A stretch of 64,000 nt of DNA. Source: Lumbricus terrestris. Taxonomy: Eukaryota; Annelida; Clitellata; Crassiclitellata; Lumbricidae. Below, piece by piece: positions 57,801 through 64,000 of the stretch (position 1 is its first letter; each line of letters begins with the position of its first letter). The position numbers and the translations under genes are program-made. The DNA lies in NCBI GenBank assembly GCA_949752735.1, contig OX457037.1, positions 67,611,311-67,675,310 on the forward strand. Direction: 5' to 3'. Below the pieces are notes generated by a model. It saw only the letters and a list, made by a program, of their open reading frames with translations, was not told the origin of the DNA and searched no databases.

Positions 57801-60729
57801 AGGCAGAATTCTGCTTGATGGTTGTGTATGCAAGAGCAGTGACGAGCACAACCTGCTGAGTAGAGTGAAGAGAGCGATGATCCAGTGCACTCAGAATAGG
57901 GCAGCACTTCTTTTGATTTGCACAGATAGCCATGTGTGCAGTGTCTTCGTGAGGTACTCTAACGGTGCTATTTAGTGTCAATTCATACACATGCTAATTT
58001 CAAAAGCTGGAAATTTTTGGAGTTGATGAGAAGATAATATAGGAAAGTTATGCTCTTAGTTTTCATTCATGCTTACTTCAGTATTACAGAATACATAAAA
58101 TAAAATGTGTATAAGTAGTGATTTTTATTGGTTGCTGATATTTTTTTAACCATTTCTTATGTAAAGTTAATAGAGTTGTATGCAGAATGTCTCAAGCTAA
58201 CTCTATTTATATTGGTCTAAAAGTGATATTTGTCGCTGACTTAATTTGCATAATTTTGAGCATCTTTTGAATGGTGTTGTAGTGGACAAGGTGATGGTGT
58301 AAACATGGTTTGCATTTTCATAATGTCACAGAGCAGTGTTTAAACCTCAAACCATTGTAAAGTTAATAGAGTTGGATGCAAAATGTCTCAAGCTAACTCT
58401 ATTTAAATGCAATGGAACACTGGCTTTCACAACACAGCTTCAGTTACTGTATGTGCTTGTTTTAATAATAATAATAATAATAACGACAATTTATATGGCG
58501 CCGTAACGCGGCCATACCGCTACAAGGGCGCCTCACAAACGGCCAACTGCGGGATACGCCTTAGCAAACAGATAAGTTTTAAGCTTTGTTTTAAAAGAGT
58601 CCACTGTGGCGGCCAATCTAATGTCCGGTGGAAGACTGTTCCAGCATCTGTTTTATATGAAGAGTAGTTTCCAATGTGTAAAATAACAGCACGCTGTTAG
58701 CAAACTGTCATAAGGTTCTCAAGTATAAAGGAAGAAGAAATAGAGCAGAACTTTGCTGAATTCTGAAGCTGTACTGTTGTTTCACTTGTTCAGATTATTT
58801 CGAAGTCCACGTTTGCCATAGTTTCAAAATTGGTTTCTCTTTTGAAAGGTGTTAAAAAAGAACTGTCATTTAATTTAGTTCTTCACTGGTTAAGACTTCT
58901 ATTGGTTATTCAATTTTGTCATTGGTTCAAACCCTGACAGATTAGGTCTTCTAGGTTTTTATCTGATCATTGTCAGTGTTGCTTTGTCAGTGTCGTGACT
59001 TAGTTTTTTGTCCAGGTATTTGTTGGCTTGGATTTTAAGAGGTCTTTACAAGGGAATACGTTATTGTCAACTTGCACCATAATTATGTAAATTATTATCA
59101 GACACCATCAATTGGATTTTGACCATTGTACACCTGAAACTTGTTTTACTGTTGTCTTTGGAAGCCATATCATGAACCACTGCACAATGGGGATTTGCTA
59201 TAAGAAATTTATTTTCCATTGGTTAGTTATATTTGGATTCTATGTCCTGTTTGGTGTTTTATACGAGAATCCCATGTGATAATGAAGCATGTTAAAATGA
59301 GTCTCTGGTGTACACTGTACAATTCAGTACTCTATATTCGATAGCAATGCTCATTTGCATATTTTTGCATGTCATTGTAAACTTCACCAAGTATCGCCAT
59401 TACACACCTGAATTATGTCCAGAGGTGTAGTCAAGGGTCTATGCTGGTATACAGAGTGTTCTCACCTCACAAATATTTGTGTTTAGTAAATGGGAAAATG
59501 ATCTGCAGACAGCCGAGGCAACGGTAGCATGTACTGAGTACTCACCTCCTCTAATTTTGTCACTTCAGCCCTGCTTATGTTGTTATAATATGAAAATCGA
59601 AATTATGTGCTATTACCTCGTCTCTCCTTTATTCCTGCTGTCTATTCTGTGAGAATTGCTTTACGAATGTTTAGATTAGATTAGATGAAATTGCTGTTTT
59701 AAACTAAGTTACTCAGTAGTTGTGTAAGTGTTTGCTCAAGAGTATTTGAGTTTGATGTCTTAATAACTTATGCTAATGTGGAATTTGGTGGTCTTTGTAT
59801 TTGCTCAAGAGTGTCTGCAGGTGGTCTTTAAATAGCTTTCCTATAAACCTATGTTGAAGTTATATAATGGTTTTATGCTGCAATCTGGATTAATGTATCT
59901 ATAGGTGATATAATTACGGTTACATTATAGCTCAACGACATGACATGCATGTGCTTAGGTTGTCTTTGTAGGTGGGAATTTGTGTGTGATCAACTGATGC
60001 ATATTACTCAGTGTTTAATCTAGGCATCTCGGGTTGGGGGTTCCCTCCCCGATGAATAACATCCACCAGTATTCCCCGCTCCCCCAAAAATTCAAGAGCT
60101 ATTGCGCTAGCAGCTGAAATAGGTGAGAGGAGTGAAGAATATAGAATATTCTTCAATTCAGCAGATGACTGAATTCACCATAATTTGTTGAGTAGTAACT
60201 CAATTTTGATGCCGTTTGCGTTTTTTTAAATTCAGAATATATTCCGTTATTGCCCAGCAAATGGTAGAATAATCCATTAGTGGCTTCTGAGGATTTTGAT
60301 GACACGAATATTCTGTAAAGTCTTTTATTCTATTTTTTTTACTCTAAGCTAAGGTAACGAAAGCTTCAAAACGAGTGTAACTTTAGTTAGAAAAAAGGAT
60401 ACATTTTCACTCTCTAAAAAGTATTTCAGAATCAGAACTATTGTAGCAGACGACTGAATAAAAAAGGTCAAAAACCAACATGTGATAGGTTTTGAGCCCA
60501 GCGCTGTGTTGTTAGGTGTTGTTTGATATGAATTTGTTTACATTTGTCGTTTTGCCTGCAGCTGACGGCTGTTGAGTCATTTAAAGATGGCGGTCGATTG
60601 AAGAGTGCGGCTGGGACGACTGAGTGCGACAGTTCTCAGATGCAGAGGGAGAGGAAGGTCACGAGGAAGCCGGTTCTGTTGAATGCTGAGGTGCAGACAA
60701 TTGCACCAGGGCAGACAAAGGATTTGGAG
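39822..60729 (+). CDS. CDK5RAP2: Centrosomin/CDK5RAP2-type protein, N-terminal part (continues beyond window)
   Basis: Centrosomal scaffold that binds and activates gamma-tubulin ring complexes through its CM1 motif. Ten in-frame exons (39822-39874, 51222-51280, 51711-51778, 52630-52740, 53383-53459, 54032-54188, 54678-54869, 56385-56422, 57216-57378, 60562-60729) give the first 362 residues. Residues ~49-84 contain SPVRARTMKEYDQ, then QIAELQKENFSLKLRIYFLE, then ERM; NIELKVEVESLKRDL follows. This is the CM1/Cnn_1N signature, with Phe70 at the position of the essential Phe75 of human CDK5RAP2. Later exons are coiled coil (RLIEQLRCALKAKD...). The last exon ends with a good donor (GAG|GTACTT), so the gene continues. 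Myomegalin (PDE4DIP) is the paralogous alternative; invertebrates usually have one such gene. Intron 1 is 11.3 kb and hosts an antisense retrotransposon. Confidence 0.88.
40378..40442 (-). repeat. LINE/SINE tail, second family, inverted
   Basis: Starts with ATCAATCAATCAATTC and continues TTTATTTGAAATACTCCAGC; it is the complement of the tail at 26,881-26,940. Confidence 0.55.
41024..41086. repeat. (CAT)n-rich microsatellite
   Basis: Interrupted CATCATCAT and CACCATCATCATCAT runs in intron 1 of the centrosomin-type gene. Confidence 0.85.
41957..42072. repeat. Compound trinucleotide repeat (CTG/CTA/AAT)n
   Basis: CTGCTACTGCTATTGC, TACTACTATTCC, CTGCTGCTGCTACTACTACT and TAATAATAATAG runs follow one another. 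Confidence 0.85.
43536..44566 (-). repeat. 3' LTR of the Gmr1-like element (1,031 bp)
   Basis: Plus-strand ends are TGTCACTACCCCC and AACCGCTACA. It matches the other LTR base for base as far as read, except around 43,938-43,955, where ACCCAGCGTGTTT replaces CCTCCTCTTT. Confidence 0.95.
44567..44580 (-). other. Polypurine tract of the Gmr1-like element
   Basis: On the minus strand GAAGGAGGGGCATT directly precedes the TG of the 3' LTR, as required for plus-strand priming. Confidence 0.8.
44726..49552 (-). CDS. Gag-Pol polyprotein, Gmr1-type domain order
   Basis: Single uninterrupted frame of 1,608 codons. Residues ~40-150 form an Ala/Glu-rich coiled coil. Residues ~178-345 are a Gag capsid-like region. 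A zinc knuckle (C414, C417, H422, C427) follows. Protease has DTG at 520-522. Integrase occupies ~755-1090, with HHCC zinc finger (H761, H768, C798, C801), catalytic D831, D891 and E927 (35-residue spacing) and a GPY-type C-terminal module near 1068. Reverse transcriptase comes next, ~1190-1370, with D1281 and YVDD at 1341-1344, then RNase H (~1485-1605) with D1492, a Glu near 1533 and D1558. All catalytic residues are present, so the protein looks functional. Integrase lying before reverse transcriptase defines the Gmr1 lineage. Gag and Pol appear fused with no frameshift or stop. Confidence 0.95.
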   Translation of the reverse strand: MSVSDFEAWLEIAKRMNMEGDETRAFVKERQAEWRQDRATEREIAKEMKLAETAAAAEARKAEAAAETRKAETEAETRKAEAEAAMRKAETEAAMQAKKAEVELEAIRSAEAEARLNREAAEAREQREHQLEIKRLEAQVRMREIDSRGEQNREHENDYMRIGDGQQQGDHRENNKGIRNIKFPIFNESKDCLDAYLLRFERTCVAYEIRKEVWSLTLARHLEGRALEVYQRLSADEVQDYECLKTQLLKRFQLTEGGYRNKFKTSKMESGETPSSFVHRLRRYMQQWLAQAGFERTYEGVEDLLLKDQFYLTCSTELRMFIKEKGKMSLKDMLVCAESHIEAHGYKYSEQSAKSDVKFHGDRLNGRPFEHRPKEQSGYNLNRSRSDVKINQGTHLNRGFSREREAATGHKITCFFCGEQNHKAYQCPKKNRGTFKHTAAAVQIFESRAHLVKPESEIQRVAEVTRGEQQMKQGEHSKIPPMYMAASAMVIKDNDGCISLEDKSEYQVTVNGNLVGCLYDTGASCCIVKRSLINEEALTGEETHCVLVDGSLRCFPLAKVYIESEHFNGEVQAMVMEQPIKPVIIGKIKGLKYMVKDERNESVTNHEPKEIIENYTEVENKGILIRKTGHEERPVGVKKTVRFSDNVIRNQDEKIMTVAVVETRAEAKKVAKYKPLKVAEMPNLNVSVKEIQELQSQDETMKKQMERAIEWDDNEDNIEDNPYVIKKGLLYKRYKEAQKDEVKWQLMVPKPLRDKVLAVAHNSLLSAHLGMRKTHDKILNEFYWPGIGQDIRRYVLSCDICQKSVDKKVNHKAPMGHLPVLDVPFKHICIDIIGEVNPMSARGYRYILTIIDLSTRYPEAIPLKGISTEEVAEALFGFYCRMGVPQKIHTDRGSQFTSELMAEVNKMLLIKHTMTSPYHAMGNGCVERLNGTIKATLRKLIGEQAKEWDRYIAPLLFALRDTVHESHGFTPFELIFGRSCRGPVQILKELWTNETVEEEVKDVYTYMQDLRERIEETCDMAQKAIHKANAKNKKYYDRKARYRKLEIGDKVLLLLPSCKNKMLVKWQGPYVVREKIGDYDYRVEIEKGKIKTYHINILKKYHEREDAETVAYISAVVYDGKVGEDEEEEILDLYVSEQTETYEDVDINPNLDEEQKGELRKLLKKYEDIFTDKPGRTDLVKHEIHLTSEEPVRQRAYPTPYHLQKEIDKEIQTMLDNKVIERSEAAYAAPLVVVKKSDGSNRLCCNYKQLNKLTIFDPEPMMTNEDIFNKLSGSRIYSKFDFCKGYWQIPMSPESKDYTTFVCANGIYKFNVMPFGLINSASSYNRLIRKILHGTENLESYVDDILAHNKGWREHLKTLEIFFERVRQANLTLKPKKCSIGYEKIDFLGHTLNKDDISPKDKSVDKIVDMPRPKTKKQVRSFLGAINYYRKFIPHCAEIMAPLSDLTKKMAPGVVEWNEELEASFTMLKSELAKEPILKLPNLEKEFILQTDASGSRIGCVIMQQYEGMNHPIAYASRRLLERERRYSVEERECLSIMWGVSRFDRYLCGKKFIIETDHCGLQYMRENRMKNARVMRWSLALQNYSFSIRYIKGSNNVISDYLSRGLE
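49845..49862 (-). other. Primer-binding-site candidate of the Gmr1-like element
   Basis: On the minus strand, TGGGTGCCCACGCCGGGA starts four bases after the 5' LTR. It begins with TGG, complementary to a tRNA 3' CCA end. The priming tRNA was not identified. Confidence 0.6.
49867..50894 (-). repeat. 5' LTR of the Gmr1-like element (1,028 bp)
   Basis: Same TGTCACTACCCCC...GCTACA ends as the 3' LTR, with ACATG duplicated just outside. It should contain the element's promoter. Read in the host gene's direction it opens a meaningless ~100-codon frame. Confidence 0.95.
51294..51388 (-). repeat. LINE/SINE tail, first family, inverted
   Basis: ATTCATTCATTCATTCATG, then AATTTATATAGCACCCCTTC, then AAGGCCACTCAGAGGCGCTC. 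It begins only ~14 bp after the donor of exon 2 of the centrosomin-type gene. Confidence 0.65.
53225..53305 (+). repeat. LINE/SINE tail, first family
   Basis: GGGAGCGCCTCTAAGTAGCT, CTTGAAAAGGCACTATATAA and terminal GAATGAATGAATG, in the intron before exon 5 of the centrosomin-type gene. Confidence 0.65.
54384..54575. repeat. ~22-bp minisatellite, ATTCATTAATTATTCATGAG unit
   Basis: About eight imperfect copies with varied third-position changes, ending about 100 bp before the acceptor of exon 7. Confidence 0.85.
54897..55664. repeat. 32-bp minisatellite, 24 units, each with a CCAAT box
   Basis: Units start every 32 bp exactly from 54,897 to 55,633 without an indel; the consensus begins TGATTGGTTGTATTTGGATG. 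The minus strand of each unit reads AACCAATCAGC (GCCAATCAG in the first two), an NF-Y-type CCAAT box. The array begins 28 bp after the exon 7 donor of the centrosomin-type gene. The three long minus-strand frames across it are products of the repeat, not genes. Confidence 0.95.
56157..56390 (+). repeat. ~33-bp array of duplicated splice acceptors before exon 8
   Basis: Units of TTTTTTATTTTGTTATACAG followed by CATAAA or TATAAA repeat seven times. The AG positions end at 56,180, 56,217, 56,249, 56,285, 56,318, 56,351 and the true 56,384. Each unit contains a pyrimidine-rich tract, CAG and the first bases of exon 8. Confidence 0.9.
56508..56605 (-). repeat. LINE/SINE tail, first family, inverted
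   Basis: TTCATTTATTCATTCG, then GAATTTACATAGCCGCCCCT, then CTCACTCAGAAGTGCTCGTA, parallel to the copy at 51,294. Confidence 0.65.
57639..57990 (-). mobile_element. LINE remnant, longer copy with coding end
   Basis: Begins with a CATTCATT tail and TTTATATAGCACCCTTCCAA like the other inverted tails, but extends further. Its minus strand reads AFSVVGPLLWNGLPL, the P.LWN.LP block near the end of CR1-like pol proteins. This links the short tails of the first family to a LINE. Confidence 0.5.
58462..58680 (-). repeat. Dispersed repeat with (AAT)n end and GGCGCC core
   Basis: TAATAATAATAATAA, then ATTTATATGGCGCCGTAACG, then CAAGGGCGCCTCACAAACGG. The layout resembles an inverted LINE/SINE 3' end. 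It sits in the last visible intron of the centrosomin-type gene. Confidence 0.45.
58681..60561 (+). other. Intron before exon 10, nothing recognised
   Basis: AT-rich, without exon-like blocks, inverted ends or tandem arrays that could be identified. Confidence 0.45.
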
Positions 60730-61365
60730 GTACTTAAGACAATTCCTATAGTAATCAAATCATATCAAAATTATTTATTGCTCCCAAAGTAAATATACAA
60801 ACATAGATACAAACATAGTGTTACTCATGTGATGAGTATTATGATGTTATTTCATTTGGTAATGACACTGGGGTAGATTTGGGGAGCAATAGGCACTCCA
60901 GAAGGGACAAGTCCTGCTCAGCAGGGGCCTATATTCTGCCTGTATACTACAGGAATACATCAATTGCATTGCAGCTTATGACAAGTTGTGATGGTTGCAT
61001 GAACATTATTTGAAAATTAAATTGTTGCTTGATTAGATTGAGATTAGATTAGATTGAGATTAGATTAAGTAGTTGAAACTGTCATAATTTGAAATGTAAT
61101 AACCGGTAGTACATATCGATTTATAAAATTCAGACCAATTATGGTTGAAGTATGGTGAGCTTATCAGTGCATGTACAATTGTACATTGCATGCAGAAGTG
61201 GCGTTGTGAATCACAAGTACCACTCTAATGCGCCATACCTGTTTTACTCAGATTATTGATTATAAACTCCACTCTCAAGCGATCACTGAAGATGTTTTAC
61301 AAATGCATGTCAGAGTAGTTCCTAAAGATAAATGTTCGGTCATGCACTGGCCTTGAGAACTTCTT

Positions 61366-64000
61366 AAAATCTTATGAAGATAAAGCTAAAATCTTATGAA
61401 AGTAAAGCTGAAATCTTATGAAAATAAAGCTAAAATCTTATGGAAATGAAGCTAAAATCTTATGGAATTAAAGCTAAAATCTTATGAAAATAAAACTAGA
61501 ATCTTATGAAAACAAAGCTAAAATCTTATGGAAATAAACCTAAAATCTTATGGAAGCAAAGCTAAAATCTTATGGAAATAAAGCTAAAATCTTATGAAAA
61601 TAAAGCTAAAATCTTATGGAAATAAAGCTAAAATCTTATGAAAATAAAACTAAAATCTGTATGAAAATAAAGCTAAAATCTTATGGAAATAAAGCTAAAA
61701 TCTTATGAAAATAGAGCTAAAATCTTATGAAAATAAAGCTAAAATCTTATGAAAATAAAGCTAAAATCTTATGAAATAAAGCTAAAATCTTATGGAAATA
61801 AAGCTAAAATCTTATGAAAATAAAGCTAAAATCTTATGAAAATAAAGCTAAAATCTTATGAAAATAAAGCTAAAATCTTATGAAAGTAAAGCTAAAATCT
61901 TATGGAAATAAACCTAAAATCTTATGAAAATAAACCTAAAATCTTATGGAAATAAAGCTAAAATCTTATGAAAATAAAGCTAAAATCTTATGGAAATAAA
62001 GCTAAAATCTTATGAAAATAAAGCTAAAATCTTATGGAAATAAAGCTAAAATCTTATGGAAGCAAAGCTAAAATCTTATGGAAATAAAGCTAAAATCTTA
62101 TGAAAATAAAGCTAAAATCTTATGGAAATAAAGCTAAAATCTTATGAAAATAAAACTAAAATCTGTATGAAAATAAAGCTAAAATCTTATGGAAATAAAG
62201 CTAAAATCTTATGAAAATAGAGCTAAAATCTTATGAAAATAAAGCTAAAATCTTATGAAAATAAAGCTAAAATCTTATGAAATAAAGCTAAAATCTTATG
62301 GAAATAAAGCTAAAATCTTATGAAAATAAAGCTAAAATCTTATGAAAATAAAGCTAAAATCTTATGAAAATAAAGCTAAAATCTTATGAAAGTAAAGCTA
62401 AAATCTTATGGAAATAAACCTAAAATCTTATGAAAATAAACCTAAAATCTTATGGAAATAAAGCTAAAATCTTATGAAAATAAAGCTAAAATCTTATGGA
62501 AATAAAGCTAAAATCTTATGAAAATAAAGCTAAAATCTTATGAAAATAAAGCTAAAATCTTATGAAAATAAAGCTAAAATCTTATGAAATAAAGCTAAAA
62601 TCTTATGGAAATAAAGCTAAAATCTTATGAAAATAAAGCTAAAATCTTATGAAAATAAAGCTAAAATCTTATGAAAATAAAGCTAAAATCTTATGAAAGT
62701 AAAGCTAAAATCTTATGGAAATAAACCTAAAATCTTATGAAAATAAACCTAAAATCTTATGGAAATAAAGCTAAAATCTTATGAAAATAAAGCTAAAATC
62801 TTATGAAAATAAACCTAAAATCTTATGAAAATAAAGCTAAAATCTTATGGAAATAAAGCTAAAATCTTATGAAAATAAAGCTAAAATCTTATGAAAATAA
62901 ACCTAAAATCTTATGAAAATAAAGCTAAAATCTTATGGAAATAAAGTTAAAATCTTATGGAAATAAAGCTAAAATCTTATGAAAATAAAGCTAAAATCTT
63001 ATGAAAATAAAGCTAAAATCTTATGAAAATAAAACTAAAATCTGTATGAAAATAAAGCTAAAATCTTATGGAAATAAAGCTAAAATCTTATGAAAATAGA
63101 GCTAAAATCTTATGAAAATAAAGCTAAAATCTTATGAAAATAAAGCTAAAATCTTATGAAAATAAAGCTAAAATCTTATGAAATAAAGCTAAAATCTTAT
63201 GGAAATAAAGCTAAAATCTTATGAAAATAAAGCTAAAATCTTATGAAAATAAAGCTAAAATCTTATGAAAATAAAGCTAAAATCTTATGAAAGTAAAGCT
63301 AAAATCTTATGGAAATAAAGCTAAAATCTTATGAAAATAAAGCTAAAATCTTATGAAAATAAAGCTAAAATCTTATGAAAATAAAGCTAAAATCTTATGA
63401 AAGTAAAGCTAAAATCTTATGGAAATAAACCTAAAATCTTATGAAAATAAACCTAAAATCTTATGGAAATAAAGCTAAAATCTTATGAAAATAAAGCTAA
63501 AATCTTATGGAAATAAAGCTAAAATCTTATGAAAATAAAGCTAAAATCTTATGGAAATAAAGCTAAAATCTTATGGAAATAAAGCTAAAATCTTATGAAA
63601 ATAAAACTAAAATCTGTATGAAAATAAAGCTAAAATCTTATGGAAATAAAGCTTAAATCTTATGAAAATAGAGCTAAAATCTTATGAAAATAAAGCTAAA
63701 ATCTTATGAAAATAAAGCTAAAATCTTATGAAAATAAAGCTAAAATCTTATGAAATAAAGCTAAAATCTTATGGAAATAAAGCTAAAATCTTATGAAAAT
63801 AAAGCTAAAATCTTATGAAAATAAAGCTAAAATCTTATGAAAATAAAGCTAAAATCTTATGAAAGTAAAGCTAAAATCTTATGGAAATAAACCTAAAATC
63901 TTATGAAAATAAACCTAAAATCTTATGGAAATAAAGCTAAAATCTTATGAAAATAAAGCTAAAATCTTATGAAAATAAACCTAAAATCTTATGAAAATAA
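61366..64000. repeat. 22-bp satellite array with higher-order structure, runs off the window
   Basis: About 120 units of AAAATCTTATGAAAATAAAG-CT with recurring variants: GGAAATAAAG, GAAAATAGAG, GAAAGTAAAG, AAATAAACCT, a 21-bp GAAATAAAG unit and a 23-bp unit with TCTGTATG. The TCTGTATG marker occurs at 61,656, 62,162, 63,041 and 63,613. Each is followed by the same sequence of variant units, so blocks of roughly 0.5-0.9 kb were themselves duplicated. It lies in an intron of the centrosomin-type gene or beyond. Confidence 0.95.

Noticed and set aside
61366..64000. Possible centromeric or telomeric satellite
   Set aside because: The array sits directly after an exon of a coding gene and its unit is not a telomere repeat; an intronic minisatellite is the simpler reading.
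1..64000. tRNA or rRNA genes
   Set aside because: No cloverleaf-like segment with A and B boxes, and no rRNA core sequence, was recognised by eye; tRNAscan-SE or Infernal would settle it.

Overview
This is eukaryotic DNA, most likely from an invertebrate deuterostome (echinoderm, hemichordate or cephalochordate level). The reasons are AT-rich sequence with short exons joined by GT-AG introns, single-copy metazoan genes, many hAT elements and LINE tails, and a Ty3/Gypsy element with the Gmr1-type pol order (integrase before reverse transcriptase), known mainly from deuterostomes. The species cannot be fixed from the sequence.

Layout. 1-4.14 kb: debris of a second Gypsy family. It holds a pol ORF in which protease is fused to the integrase C-terminus, a long non-coding 3' region, a polypurine tract and LTR, and a coiled-coil ORF of unknown origin. 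4.4-11.4 kb (minus): copy A of a kynurenine aminotransferase (KYAT3-like) gene, 12 coding exons, 420 aa. 11.4-16.8 kb: non-coding, with LINE tails, palindromes and nested hAT elements. 16.8-22.1 kb (plus): a 5-exon gene for an unrecognised 329-aa cell-surface protein with an Ig-like exon and a hydrophobic C-terminal tail; a hAT element sits in intron 1. 22.1-25.3 kb: 3' flank, LINE remnant, hAT MITE. 25.3-39.6 kb (minus): copy B of the KYAT3-like gene, with the same 12 exons plus an upstream exon for a mitochondrial-type presequence. 39.6-39.8 kb: a compact divergent promoter. 39.8 kb to the window end (plus): the 5' part of a centrosomin/CDK5RAP2-type gene; its N-terminal CM1 (gamma-tubulin complex binding) region is encoded by small exons from 51 kb. 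Intron 1 carries a complete, nearly pristine Gmr1-like retrotransposon (43,536-50,894) in antisense orientation.

Tandem repeats are the most unusual theme. One array duplicates a splice donor (13 copies, KYAT copy B exon 4). One duplicates a splice acceptor (6 decoys before exon 8 of the centrosomin-type gene). One is a strictly phased 32-bp array in which every unit holds a consensus-like CCAAT box. A 22-bp satellite with higher-order structure runs off the right edge.

Functionally, the two KYAT copies are cytosolic/mitochondrial PLP enzymes of tryptophan-kynurenine and cysteine-conjugate metabolism. Copy B shares a bidirectional promoter with the centrosome gene. All exon models come from reading frame, splice consensus and family conservation, without transcript data.
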